Made by a program: the position numbers and the translations under genes
Assembly: GCA_025529335.1 (NCBI GenBank)
Contig: JAMYHX010000212.1
Span: forward strand, 1 to 64,000
DNA length: 64,000 bases
From: Rhizopus sp. PT2906
Taxonomy: Eukaryota > Mucoromycota > Mucoromycetes > Mucorales > Rhizopodaceae
Direction of reading: 5' to 3'
The notes under the pieces: model-generated
Database searches by the model: none
What the model saw: only the letters and a program-made list of their open reading frames with translations
What the model was told of the DNA's origin: nothing
Part shown: in pieces, positions 46,710-57,685 of the stretch
Layout: every line of letters starts with the position of its first letter
Position numbering within the stretch: position 1 is the stretch's first letter

Positions 46710-48143
46710 ATGTCAAAACGTTTTGAGTTTCTATTTAAAACGTCTGTTACCCCCTACATCCATGGGCGTTTCATAAAAAGTCATTTAGGACGTGAGCGAG
46801 TTTTGATCAACCCTGTGAATGAAGAACGACTTTGTAGTTATCATGAGACGAGTATAGATCAATTAGAAGCAGCATTAGTGAGCAGTCGATCTGTGACAGA
46901 AGAATGGACAAGTAATCACCGGTATCGACGAGACTGTTTATTGAAACTAGCCGATAGGATAGCACAACATGATCATGACTTAGCTGTGGTCGAATCAAGA
47001 CAAACAGGAAAACCCATTCAGGATGCACTTGGCGAAATGAGCGATGTGATTGACTGTTTTCGGCATTTTGCAGGGTACAGCGACAAGTTATTTGGAACCA
47101 CACACGATATTTTAACTTTTACGGTTCGAGAACCTCTTGGAACCGTCGGCTTGATCACCTCCTTTAATTATCCCCTTTTATTAACTGGCTGGAAGCTGGC
47201 TCCGGCCTTGGCGGCAGGTAACCGTGCTCTTGTACGTCCCGCACCACAAACTCCTTTAAGCACACTGGCACTTGCCGATTTGGCAACTGACGTGCTTCCT
47301 CCTGGTGTTCTCAGTGTTCTCCCGGGTGGAGATGTCCATGTGAGTCAAGCGATAACAAGACGAACAGACAAGACGAGTTTTACGGGTTCAACGCAGGTGG
47401 GGCAGGAGATCATGAGACAGGTCTCAGAAACGATGACACCTATCACGCTTGAATGCGGTGGAAAGAATGCAGTGATTATCTGTGAAGATGCAGATTTATC
47501 CAGGGCAGCTTCCGAAGTTGCTGCTGGAGCGTTCTCGAACGCAGGACAAAATTGCTGCGCGATCTCTCGAGTGCTTGTGCATGCGTCTGTTCACGATCAA
47601 TTTGTGGAGGAATTAAGAGGTCACGTTCAGAAATGGAAACCTGCTGTGTGCGATGATTATCAGCACGACGAGCTTCTCTATGGCCCCTTAATTGATAAAC
47701 GACAGTATACACGTGTAAGAAAGTACATTCAAGAATATCCACAAGATCCTATTATGGTAGGTGAACTCAATGAAGAAAAGGGGTATTTTGTACCGCCCAC
47801 AGTGTATGCGAATGTACAAGACGATGCAGCATTGGCTCAAGAAGAGATCTTTGGACCTGTACTCAGTATACTCAAACCATTCGAGACGTTGGACGAAGCG
47901 ATAGAGAGGGTGAATCGATCACCTTATGGTTTAGCCTTTGGTATCTTTTCCCGTGATTATGAAAAGACGAATCGAGCCGCTCGTAAGGTGAAGGCAGGTA
48001 TGGTGTGGATTAATACGTATAATTTGACACTTCCTTCTTTACCATTTGGGGGAACCAAGTTGTCAGGATTCGGTAAAGATCTTGGTAAGACCAGCTTGGA
48101 CGAGTTTACGTTTGAAAAGACGGTCATGATGCACGCGAAATAA
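46710..48143 (+). CDS. NAD(P)+-dependent aldehyde dehydrogenase
   Basis: Single exon, 477 residues from the ATG at 46710 (MSKRFEFLFK); an in-frame ATG upstream would add 32 hydrophobic residues, which the family does not have. Catalytic parts are present: SFNYPLLLTGWKLAPALAAG (the Asn of the oxyanion hole), the general base Glu in LECGGKN, the nucleophile Cys in NAGQNCCAISR, and EEIFGPVLS. The usual K of the NAD-binding KPSE motif is Arg here (RPAPQTP). It resembles the betaine/aminoaldehyde dehydrogenase branch, but the substrate is unknown. It lacks introns, unlike most neighbours. Confidence 0.9.
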   Translation: MSKRFEFLFKTSVTPYIHGRFIKSHLGRERVLINPVNEERLCSYHETSIDQLEAALVSSRSVTEEWTSNHRYRRDCLLKLADRIAQHDHDLAVVESRQTGKPIQDALGEMSDVIDCFRHFAGYSDKLFGTTHDILTFTVREPLGTVGLITSFNYPLLLTGWKLAPALAAGNRALVRPAPQTPLSTLALADLATDVLPPGVLSVLPGGDVHVSQAITRRTDKTSFTGSTQVGQEIMRQVSETMTPITLECGGKNAVIICEDADLSRAASEVAAGAFSNAGQNCCAISRVLVHASVHDQFVEELRGHVQKWKPAVCDDYQHDELLYGPLIDKRQYTRVRKYIQEYPQDPIMVGELNEEKGYFVPPTVYANVQDDAALAQEEIFGPVLSILKPFETLDEAIERVNRSPYGLAFGIFSRDYEKTNRAARKVKAGMVWINTYNLTLPSLPFGGTKLSGFGKDLGKTSLDEFTFEKTVMMHAK

Positions 48144-48865
48144 ACAGGGCATATTCCATTACAGTGTTTCTATATTGTGGTAAGCCGTTTTCTTAATATA
48201 AAAGAACACAATAAATAAATTATAATAGCTATTCTATAGTTTTGTAATTTTTTGTATGAGCCTAGTGATCAACAGTGTCACTAGGAAAGCGATCATCCTT
48301 TTCTCTGGACACAAGGAGGACTTTGTGCGCATTTGATAGTTATTTTCAGGCTTTTACCTTGTAGTCAAGAGGACAAAGAAAACAAGTATTCTAAGTTAAA
48401 GATACAAAAAATGCCCCTTAGAGCTAGTAGTGGCAAAGTTGGACGACAAAAGAGCAATTAGATAAACAACACAAAGTCCTTTTTATTTAGATATCTTTTA
48501 GTATATAAACAAGGAAAGTTCTACTATTAATTATGAGCAGGTTTTGTTTATTGCATGACAGGTATTTCCTAAAAAAAAAGTCTATGAATGTCAAAGCTAC
48601 TCACGACAGAACTGACAGTAAGTTTTGACAACATCTTGGATTCTCTGCGTCAAGCCTTTCCTTGTTTTTAAAGACAGTTTTCAGACGTTGGTCCAATGTT
48701 ATTCAAAAGGGGTAAGCAGAGAGGAAGAAGTTACCAATGCATATTAGTTTAACGAAAAATAAATAAATAAACAAGTGAAATTGGGACTAGAATGGAGCAT
48801 GCTAACCTAAAGCTGCTCAGTCCACTCTCTCTGATGTGAAATACGATGTTATCATAATTACACTT
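48144..48865. other. intergenic region downstream of the aldehyde dehydrogenase
   Basis: About 720 bases, AT-rich, with an AATAAA signal near 48211. No supported gene. Confidence 0.45.
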
Positions 48866-49048
48866 GATTGCTCTTGGTTCTTTGTTGATAGAACTGACAG
48901 CTTAAGATTAGAATAAAGAAGAAGCTTCTTTTTATCTCTTTCTTCTTGAAAAGAAACAAACCAAGCTGGCCACTTTATAAAAGCTATGTTTAGCTTGACA
49001 CTCCATATTCAAAAGTTTTTGTTGGGCAACATTATAGGTAATGGGTAG
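48866..49048. repeat. dispersed repeat, copy B
   Basis: Diverged second copy of 33562-33730 in the same orientation, sharing CTTTGTTGATAGAACTGACA and the end block. It lies directly before the decayed gene at 49079, so the repeat may be the 5' part of that multi-copy gene or of the element carrying it. Confidence 0.8.
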
Positions 49049-49078
49049 AGATAGCGCCCGTAGTCTAACTTCTGGTGC

Positions 49079-50395
49079 ATGCAGCGTTTTCCAACTCTCA
49101 CACAAACTTATTTGAATAATATTCGGCTCTTCTTAATAAAGAATCTAATTTGCGAGCTCATCGACTTATTGCTTTTTTACAATAACAAAGTTGAATACAA
49201 CAGTATGACAAGCTACTTGGAAGGCGAAGTTGATCTTGTACTGAAGCAATTTTCCTACAAAGATGTCAGACTAAATAAAATATCGAACAAGCCACTTGCT
49301 TATGTTAAGAACATACTCGATATAAGTAACATACATGTTCATGTTATCACAAAAAGGGTTTACTTTGACATCTAACCGTATCCGTAAAATTGACCCACAG
49401 CGACGGTGATAACATCTCTGAGGCCACATTTGAAGCTGAAGATGAATTGGAAGAGTGCTTGGAGAATATATGTAAAAAGATCATTAGTTCCAGAAGCCGT
49501 ATCCACCAAAGATCTGAAGCAAGCTCCCTTAACCAATATATCATGCCTTTTATTAATGAAGTTATTCTTTGGGGAACTGGCGAAGATGTAGTCTACTCGT
49601 TGTAAATGTATTCTTTGTATTCTCATTTAAAATGTGAAACCAACATACTATGGAATTGATGGGTCGAAAAAGAAAAAGATGAAGAAACCTGACTCCATGC
49701 TAGGCATCGAACACCGTAAACAAGGTGCTTACTTTTTTTTATGTCGAATTCAAAAGACTAGCCTGTAAAAGCGTATATCAAGAAAAAGCGACCATGTAAA
49801 ACTCTTGAAACTTATGAAGGTTTCTTTAGATGATCAGGCAGCAGTAGAGATAAGGGGTCCCGAGTCTCTTGAACTCCTATGCCAAGGTAAATTGGATACT
49901 ATTCAGGTTTAGTAGCCAATATCATGGCATTCATCTCAATTGTACTACGAAACACTTGAAGGTTTTAGATGCTCCTTATATAAAATGACTTTTCCAGAAG
50001 AAGGGTGTTTATATTTCTACTTGTTTAAGGCGTTTTCAGCTGGTTGAAATCCAGAGCATGATCCTGAATGTGGTTTCAGCAGTGGAAGCGTTTGACTTTG
50101 TAAAGGTATGGCAGCTAACATTCATGCCATATAGTATAATTTTTACTGACATTATTCATCATACATATTGCAGAATGAGCTACAGCTCTTTAAAGACAAG
50201 TATGAATCTAGAAGCAAGAAAGAAAAGAAAGAGTTGAAGAATCTTATTAAGCCAGCTTTCATTACAAAGTTCAATGGCTTTTAGGATTGGATTCGAGATG
50301 GTCGCAATACTGTGACTGTTGAGGACCGAATTAATGCCTACCAGAAGCTTGCGTTTTATTGTAATTATAATTTGTCAAAAAAAATATGAAGGGAT
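49079..50395 (+). pseudogene. decayed multi-exon gene of unknown family
   Basis: Protein-like segments run in order on this strand but in different frames: 49079-49372 open; 49390-49602 open (acidic, EASSLNQYIMPFINEV); KKPDSMLGIEHRKQGAYFF near 49690; LEGFRCSLYKMTFPEEG near 49955, which continues after a one-base shift as GVYISTCLRRFQLVEIQSM; a likely intron at 50107-50174 (GTATGG to CAG); ELQLFKDKYESRSKKEKK; then stops. The layout recalls uncharacterised multi-copy mucoralean proteins. The KPDxxLG...YFF spacing could be a PD-(D/E)xK-type core, but the later catalytic pair is broken or absent and this is only a guess. Confidence 0.6.
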
Positions 50396-50557
50396 CGCAA
50401 TAAAAGCGGGACATCCTAAATAAAGCGGTTGATTCGTGGGAAAATAATCATATCGAAAGACTCGTTCCCCCTGCCTTTTTCTCACGCGCTTCCTTTTTTC
50501 CCTTCTTGATCCCTTCTTTTTTTCTCTCTTTACTTTTTTTTATATATATTTTACAGA

Positions 50558-52060
50558 ATGCTGTCTCGCTTTGTCAAAACGACTGTGCAGGTAACTCTTT
50601 AAAGGAGGGAAAATTGTGGTTGTTTATTTACTTTAATAGAAATCATTGCCTAAATCATTCATTCCCCGTCATTTCTCTACGGCCTACAACGCTGCTGTCG
50701 CTGGCCTGTCACCTCAACAAGAAGAACTTCGATCTGCTGTTCATGATTGGGTCAATGTAGAACTTGCACCTCGTGCGACAGAGATTGACAAGACTAACGA
50801 GTTTCCTATGGACATGTGGCGTAAATTCGGTGATATGGGTTTACTGGGTGTCACTGCACCTCAAGAATATGGTGGTTTAGGATTAGGTTATTTGGAGCAT
50901 ACAATGGTCATGGAAGAAATCTCGAGAGCAAGCGGTTCAGTTGCTTTGAGTTATGGTGCTCACTCTAACCTCTGCGTCAACCAGATTGTCAGAAACGGTA
51001 ATGAGAAACAAAAGGCTAAATATTTGCCCAAGCTTATCTCGGGTGAACATGTTGGTGCCTTGGCTATGTCTGAACCAGGTTCAGGTTCAGACGTCGTCAG
51101 TATGAAGTTGCGTGCTGAGAAGAAGGGAGATCACTATGTTTTGAATGGTGATAAGTTTTGGATCACGAATGGTCCTGATGCTGATGTCTTGGTTGTCTAT
51201 GCAAAGACAAAACCAGAGGCTGGCCCAAAGGGAATCACTGCCTTCTTGATCGAAAAGGTATGAGTGATGCGGAGGAAAAGAGGGAATGAAACTTATTATC
51301 TTGTAGGGATTCGAAGGATTCTCAACTGGTCCCAAATTTGATAAACTTGGTATGCGTGGATCAAACACCTGCCAACTGTTCTTTGACAATTGCAAAGTAC
51401 CAGGTAAGAGAACTAAAAAAAGAGAGAGGTTAAATGCAGAAAAAGTATAACATCAATCATCTAGTCGAGAATGTTTTGGGAGAAGAGAATAAGGGTGTTT
51501 ATGTGTTGATGAGCGGTTTAGACCTTGAACGTCTTGTTCTCTCTGGTGGACCATTGGGGTAAGTGTACATACGCACAGCACAAGATCAGTCTTGTAATTA
51601 TGTCTCAATAGTTTGATGCAAGCTGCTCTTGATACTGTTATTCCTTATGTTCACGAACGTAAGCAGTTTGGCCAGCCTATTGGTGAATTCCAAGTAAGTA
51701 GAGATAGTAAGCGACCACACAAGAGAAAAATAACATATGTCATATTAGCTCATCCAAGGCAAGTTGGCTGATATGTACACTAAATTAATGGCTTCAAGAG
51801 CTTATGTATACGCTGTTGGACGAGCATGTGATCAGGGCAACATCAGCAACAAGGACTGCGCAGGCGTCATCTTATATACAGCTGAAAGAGCCACTGAGGT
51901 CGCATTAGATGCTATTCAATGTCTCGGAGGCAATGGTTATACCAATGAATACCCAACAGGTAGAATCTTGCGGGATGCTAAATTATATGAAATTGGTGCA
52001 GGAACAAGTGAAATTAGAAGAATGCTTATTGGTAGAGAATTTAACAAATTGTTTAAATAA
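50558..52060 (+). CDS. IVD: isovaleryl-CoA dehydrogenase, mitochondrial
   Basis: Six exons (50558-50590, 50640-51257, 51307-51403, 51465-51558, 51612-51693, 51749-52060) give 411 residues. The start (MLSRFVKTTVQKSLPKSFIP, then RHFSTA) is a mitochondrial presequence. Acyl-CoA dehydrogenase motifs ALAMSEPGSGSDVVSMK and WITNGPDADVLVVYAKT are present. The stretch LDLERLVLSGGPLGLMQA contains the catalytic Glu at the position characteristic of isovaleryl-CoA dehydrogenase, rather than the later position of other acyl-CoA dehydrogenases. It oxidises isovaleryl-CoA to 3-methylcrotonyl-CoA in leucine breakdown and feeds ETF. The C-terminus (EIGAGTSEIRRMLIGREF) is typical. Confidence 0.95.
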
Positions 52061-53162
52061 ATAAATTCACATAAAAGTGGGACCTTGTATAGTCAACATC
52101 CACGCAAAGAGTGCTTGTATTTTCAGTAATAAAGCGTAGTTCAATACCGACACAAGGAAATGGGACTGATTAGTTTTATCCTTAAACATCCTACAAAGAG
52201 CATACGTTATCTTATCTTTACATCTAAAGGATGATTTTAAATTGATAAAGGAAAAAAAAAAAAAAGGATGAAAGCATGGTTATTATCCTATCAATATTCT
52301 GTAGCGTAGTCGCAATACTGAACTGAGTGACTTAAAGTATCAACAATAGCAACAGATGTCAGCTTATTTCTGATTAGGCCATTCTTTTTTTTTTTAACTT
52401 TCCGTATATCTGTTATCAAACTTGTTGAACAAGAGATACGACTGTAGCACACAAACACACATTGATCTGAACAGTAAGATGTTATGAATTAAACTATGTG
52501 GACTTTATGATTTCATGGTTTTTCTTTATTATGCCAAAAAAAAGAGAGAGTACCACAATCTTTTAGTCCCTTTAGTTTTTGCCTGAGAAAATATATATGC
52601 ATATACATGTATATATATATAAAAAGTGATGACATATACCTTCATTCTCGTCTCCTTGTTACATTATATTAACAGAACTTTGCAATCAACTAGTTTATCC
52701 TCCCTTTCTTTTTAATAAACCCATTACTTTGATATTATTACCATTATTAAAAGAAAGAAGGACTCAAGATAAAAGCGCCTATAAAAGGTATATTTCAATT
52801 CAAGATATGCACATGACCTACTTCTCATCAAAAATGTGCGCCCTTCAAAAAATATACAAATTTATTTAAAAGGGGTCATGGTAAATGCTGCATATTAGCC
52901 AATGAGACACAAGTGATGACAAATGGACTCCAATACAATTTATGGAACGAGAGACATTATGGTCATTTAGTTATCCGGTAAGTTGGTTCGTGAGATAAGA
53001 TAAAATCTCACAAAGACACTTTATTCTCAAAGCATATAAACTTTGTCAAACGAAGGAAAAAAAAAAAAAAAAAAGGAAAAGAATGTATAAAAGCAAACAA
53101 GCATCCTTCCTTTCTCTCTCTCTCTCTTTATTTATTTATTTCTATTTCCTTTTTTATTGATT
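52061..53162. other. intergenic region between IVD and the permease
   Basis: About 1.1 kb, AT-rich with poly-A and poly-T runs and a CT repeat (53110-53130) before the permease start. No supported gene. Pyrimidine tract at 53110-53160 probably belongs to the permease leader. Confidence 0.5.
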
Positions 53163-55013
53163 ATGTCCGATACAGAAAAAACTAGTATTAAAAAAATCGA
53201 GCATGGTCAACCGCCATTAGATGCTGATGAGGCACTTTTACAATCACTTGGCTATAAACAAGTAAACACTTTGACCATTCTACATGTTGCTCTTATTTTA
53301 ATACAAACATGTATAGGATCTAAGTCGATCCATCTCTGCATTTTCTAATTTTGCTATTGCATTTTCATGTTGCTCTGTTCTATCTGGTCTGACGCCTATG
53401 TGGGGTGATGCCATGAGTGATGCTGGATCATTAGGCGTCATTTGGGGTTGGGTCATCACAGGTTCCTTTACACTTATTGTGGCCTTATCTCTTGCAGAGA
53501 TCTGCAGTGCTTATCCAACCACTGGAGGTCTGTATTTCTGGGTGTCGCGTTTGGCCACATCAAAATGGGTGCCTTTGGCTTGCTGGGTTACAGGTTGGTG
53601 TAACTGGATTGGTTTATGCTGTAAGTAGCACTTTTTTTTTATGCACGGGACACTCTAGAAATAGCATTTGCCTTTTTTTTTTCTAGTTGGTATTACCTCT
53701 GTTGATCTTGGACTATCTCAATTCATCGCTGGTGTGGTTTCTGTGTGGTAAGTGAAATACAAAAAAGGAAAAACGTTATATTAAGGCTATTTCAGGAATC
53801 CTGATGTCAATTTATCTGTCTATGCTCAGTATGGTATCTATGTCGGTATTCTTATTGTTCATGGTGTGCTCAATTCAGTAGCCGTGAGCTGGAATGGTGC
53901 GATGAATCAAGCAGCATGTAATTTATCTCTCTTGATGCCTATTATATGTGATGCTTACTCTACTTGTATTAGTTTATGCCAACATGTTGGGTATTGCCTT
54001 TATTATTGTTGTTGGTCTTGCCATCACAAAACCATTGGCTACTGGTGAATTTGTGGTAGTTATTTTGAATAGAGAACATCATGTCATCTCCTTACCCCCC
54101 TTTTTTTTACGGCAATTAGTTTACACAATTTTACAACGGATCTGGTTTCAGCAGCAACGGGTTTGCCTTCTTGCTCGTCATCCTGCAATCTCAATATACA
54201 CTTTCAGGCTACGATAGTGCTGCCCACATGAGTGAAGAGACAAAGAATTCGCAAAGTGGCTCTCCCTTTGGTATCCTTGTCAGTGTAGCAGCCAACGCTG
54301 TCTCTGGCCTTGTGTTCTTGATTGCCATAAGCTTTATGGTGACTGATTACGAACGACAGATATTGAGCGAAAATGCCATTCAGCCACAGATGATTCAAGT
54401 CTTTTATGATGGTGTCGGAGGAGCTTGGACGATGGTCTTTTTAGTCTTTGTCATGCTCAGTATCTTCTTTTGTGGATCTGCCTTGACCCTTGGTAGTTCT
54501 CGTATGGTCTACGCTTTTGCTCGTGATGGAGCAATGCCCTTTTCAAAGCATCTGCACTCACTCAACAAGAAGACAAACAGTCCAGTAATCGCTGTGTGGT
54601 TTAATATCCTTGTGGCAGCCATTGTCGGTGTCTTGTACATGATCAACAGTACAGCATACGAGGCCATTGTGTCTGTCAACACCATTGGTTCACAAATGTC
54701 TTACCTTGTACCTATCCTTCTGCGCGTCACAGCGTCTCGTACAAAGTTTAAGCCCGGCCCCTTTAGCCTTGGTCGATTTAGTGTAGTTACAGGATGGATT
54801 GCCTCTGCCTGGTTGATCTTTACCTGTGCCCTTTTTATTACACCAACCACCGCACCTGTGACACCCGATACGATGAATTACGCTGTCGTACCCTTTGCTG
54901 CTATCATGATCTTTTCTATGGGCTATTATTTTATCTGGGGTCGAAAGTGGTTTACAGGGCCCGTTCGTATGGTCGATGGAAAGGAGGTCATTCTTGATGA
55001 TGAAAGTATCTAA
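53163..55013 (+). CDS. amino acid permease, APC family (GABA/choline-permease type)
   Basis: Six exons (53163-53261, 53317-53620, 53687-53747, 53796-53917, 53973-54055, 54120-55013) give 520 residues with about twelve membrane segments. The start after a hydrophilic leader reads DEALLQSLGYKQDLSRSISAF. Blocks SGLTPMWGDAM, AEICSAYPTTGGLYFW and SGYDSAAHMSEET are characteristic of the fungal UGA4/BAT1/HNM1 branch of the APC superfamily. It should import an amino acid, GABA, polyamine or choline across the plasma membrane; the sequence does not decide between them. The conserved late exon only reads when the 64-base intron at 54056-54119 is removed. Confidence 0.9.
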
Positions 55014-55335
55014 TGTTTATCTTTTTGTGTATATATTTATTATCGCTTTATTTATAATCATTTAATATTAAAAGCTTATTTCTTCTTTTTTGTATAAAGA
55101 GTGTTGATAAGGGAAAAGCTTACATAATCATTTGAAACGGTGAGAAGAATATAATGCACACTGCATTATATTTTGTCTGAAAATAATGTACTGCATTATT
55201 ATCAAAAGTCACGCGTTTTGTGGATCAACCCCCCCATTACAAAAAATATTATTAAAGCATTTGTAATGCGCCTTTAAACTCAGCCATATTGCGCAGGCGC
55301 ATAAATACATGCTTTTCTGAGACTTGATTTCAAAG
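55014..55335. promoter_or_regulatory. region with palindromes upstream of the glutathione transferase
   Basis: Between the permease stop and the next ATG. Contains inverted repeats ATAATGCA-CAC-TGCATTAT (55151-55169), AATAATG-TACTG-CATTATT (55182-55200), GCATT-TGT-AATGC (55257-55269) and ATGCGCC...GGCGCAT (55266-55302). They may be regulator sites or hairpins; nothing shows which. Confidence 0.6.
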
Positions 55336-56692
55336 ATGTTTTTATTACTTTCTTCCAAAAAATTTTTATCTCATAACCGAAGCATAATTACAAGATACAT
55401 GTCTCAAGATACCAAATCCTCGATTCTTAACTGGGCTAGCAAAGACGGTGAGTTCAGACGTCAGCAGTCTGTCTTTCGCGACTTTATTGAAGATAAGCCT
55501 GATGCCAAGTTTGCTCCCGAGCCGTAAAGATCATAAAGATATAAATCGTATCATTCTCTAAACATTATCATAGTGACCGTTATCATCTCTACATTTCTTG
55601 GGCTTGTCCTTGGGTAAAAGATTATTGTATTATACATGTCTTGACATTATTGACACATGTTTGTAGGCTCATCGTACGGCTATTGTACGTAACTTGAAAG
55701 GACTTGACAAGATCATTGGTCTATCTGTTGTTGATTATCTCATGCTTGACAAAGGATGGAAGTTCTCTACGGAACAAGAATGCCCTGGTGCTATTCCTGA
55801 TACTGTCAACAACGCTTCTTATATTCGTGACATCTATTTCAAGGTCAATCCAAACTATGAAGGTCGCTTTACTGTCCCTGTTCTTTGGGATAAGAAGCTC
55901 CAGACAATTGGTAAGTCTTAACTTTGATAACCTATTTACATGTGGGGGAAACTGATTTGTAACCAAAACACATATATATAATTAGTCAACAATGAAAGTT
56001 CTGAAATCATTCGTATGTTCAATACAGCATTCAACAAGCTTTTGAGTAAAGAGCAAGCAGAACTCAATTACTATCCCGAGCACCTTCAAAAGGAGATTGA
56101 TGAGACGAATGAATGGATTTATGATACTGTCAATAACGGTGTTTATAAATCTGGTTTTGCAACCACTCAGGAAGCTTGTAAGTTAAAAAAAAAAAAGACA
56201 GAAGAATACAGACTGATATTCAAATAATAGATGAAAAGAACGTGGTTCCCTTATTCAAATCTTTGGATAGAATCGAAAAAATGCTTGATGGTCACAAGTA
56301 TTTAGTACAAGACACGTTTACTGAAGCCGATATTCGATTGTTTACTACGATTATCAGGTAAAACAAATAGTAAAGATGTAAGCGTGAACCAACCTTTATA
56401 AAAATAGATTTGACCCTGTCTATCACGGTCATTTCAAGTGTAATTTAAAGTCCATTCAACATGACTATCCAAATATCTTGGAATGGGCACGTCGCATCTA
56501 TCAGAAACCAGGAGGTAAGATGACACATGTTTACATGCGAGTTTAATTAATTATATTTGTATTATAGTGAAAGAAACAGTCAATATGGATCACATCAAGA
56601 GACACTATTACATGTCCCACAGACAAATTAACCCAACTCAAGTTGTTCCCATTGGTACTGGCCCTGACCTTTCAGTTCCCGTTGAACCTTAA
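55336..56692 (+). CDS. S-glutathionyl-(chloro)hydroquinone reductase (xi-class GST, Ecm4/Gto type)
   Basis: Seven exons (55336-55523, 55574-55613, 55667-55910, 55986-56177, 56231-56357, 56408-56514, 56568-56692) give 340 residues. The active-site motif YISWACPWAHR (Cys in CPW, formed over an exon junction) and the following VVDYLM, RFTVPVLWDK and NESSEIIRMFN are those of the xi-class/omega-like glutathione transferases, which reduce glutathionyl-hydroquinones. The first 23 residues look like a mitochondrial presequence; an in-frame ATG at about 55399 (MSQDTKSS) would give a cytosolic form. The second exon is 40 bases. Confidence 0.92.
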
Positions 56693-56755
56693 ATGCGTGT
56701 TTATTATTATCTTTGTGAAATAAAAAAAAGTGACGTGGGGTATGATTCTTTTTAT

Positions 56756-57248
56756 TTACACGCCATCCATTTGGCCTTCTAATTCGTCCAACTCAGCCCT
56801 GGCAGCCTGATACTTGGCTTCCAAGTCAGCATGCTTCTTATCCCAAACAGAAATCTCTTGTTGAATCTTGACAGCCTTCTTTTCCAATTGTTCAGCACGC
56901 AAGTCAGCATCACGGAAACTATAAAGGTTTATTAGCTTCATCTCCCCCCTTTTTTTTCCCTCTAAACAACTTACTCGGCAGTAGCTTGTTTCAAGTTAGC
57001 TTCAGCAGTTTCAAGGGCTTCTTCCAACTCCTTGGCACGAGATTGCAAAGTACTCAGCTCGTTGTCTTTTTGGTCATGTTCAGCTTCCAGCTGCTCAGCC
57101 TTGGCCTTTAACTCATCAGCACGTTTAGTGGCATCTTCAACTTCTTTACGAAGAGTAGCGAGTTTCTACAATATAGCTTAGCCCTCCTCTTCCTCCTTCT
57201 TCTTAAGGGACAACAATTAAAGAAACTTACCTCCTTGAATTTCTCCAT
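56756..57248 (-). CDS. tropomyosin, short form
   Basis: Three exons (57248-57231, 57165-56975, 56918-56756) give 123 residues. Start MEKFKEKLATLRKEVEDATK and the end EGQMDGV match tropomyosin ends. The whole protein is a heptad-repeat coiled coil without Pro or Gly in the rod. FRDADLRAEQLEKKAVKIQQ corresponds to the conserved block near the C-terminus of fungal tropomyosins. It should bind along actin filaments. Yeast Tpm1 is 199 and Tpm2 and fission-yeast Cdc8 are 161 residues; 123 is one step of 38 shorter. Introns are 65 and 56 bases, too short to hide the missing 38 codons. Confidence 0.88.
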
Positions 57249-57461
57249 GATGAATGACTAAAGTTTTAATAAAGAAAAAAGAAAAAAAAATGAAAACGTT
57301 TTCGAAACAAAAATATTTATATGTTTAAATCGGGTTTATAAATAAAAATGTGATCATTGCCTTTTACGTGTATCGCACACACATACACACACACACAAAA
57401 GATGTACAATCGTCCCTCTTTCTCTCTTTCTCTCTCTCTATTTCACTCTCCTTTATTTAAT

Positions 57462-57645
57462 TTAAGAGACAAGAAAACTGGATTCATGTTCCATCAAAAG
57501 CTGAGCTGATTTCTTCGAATCAAGGAAGAGGTCATCCACTTCCTTGACATCGTCTAAACTGATGGATGAGTGACCATTAATCTCTGAAAGAACACTAGCT
57601 GGTGTTAGTAATTGAACAGCATATCTATAAATATCATTAGTATAA

Positions 57646-57685
<40 letters not shown>

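Noticed and set aside
57653..57682. AT repeat suspected as a replication or attachment site
   Set aside because: It sits inside a short intron of RVB1 and is a plain microsatellite.
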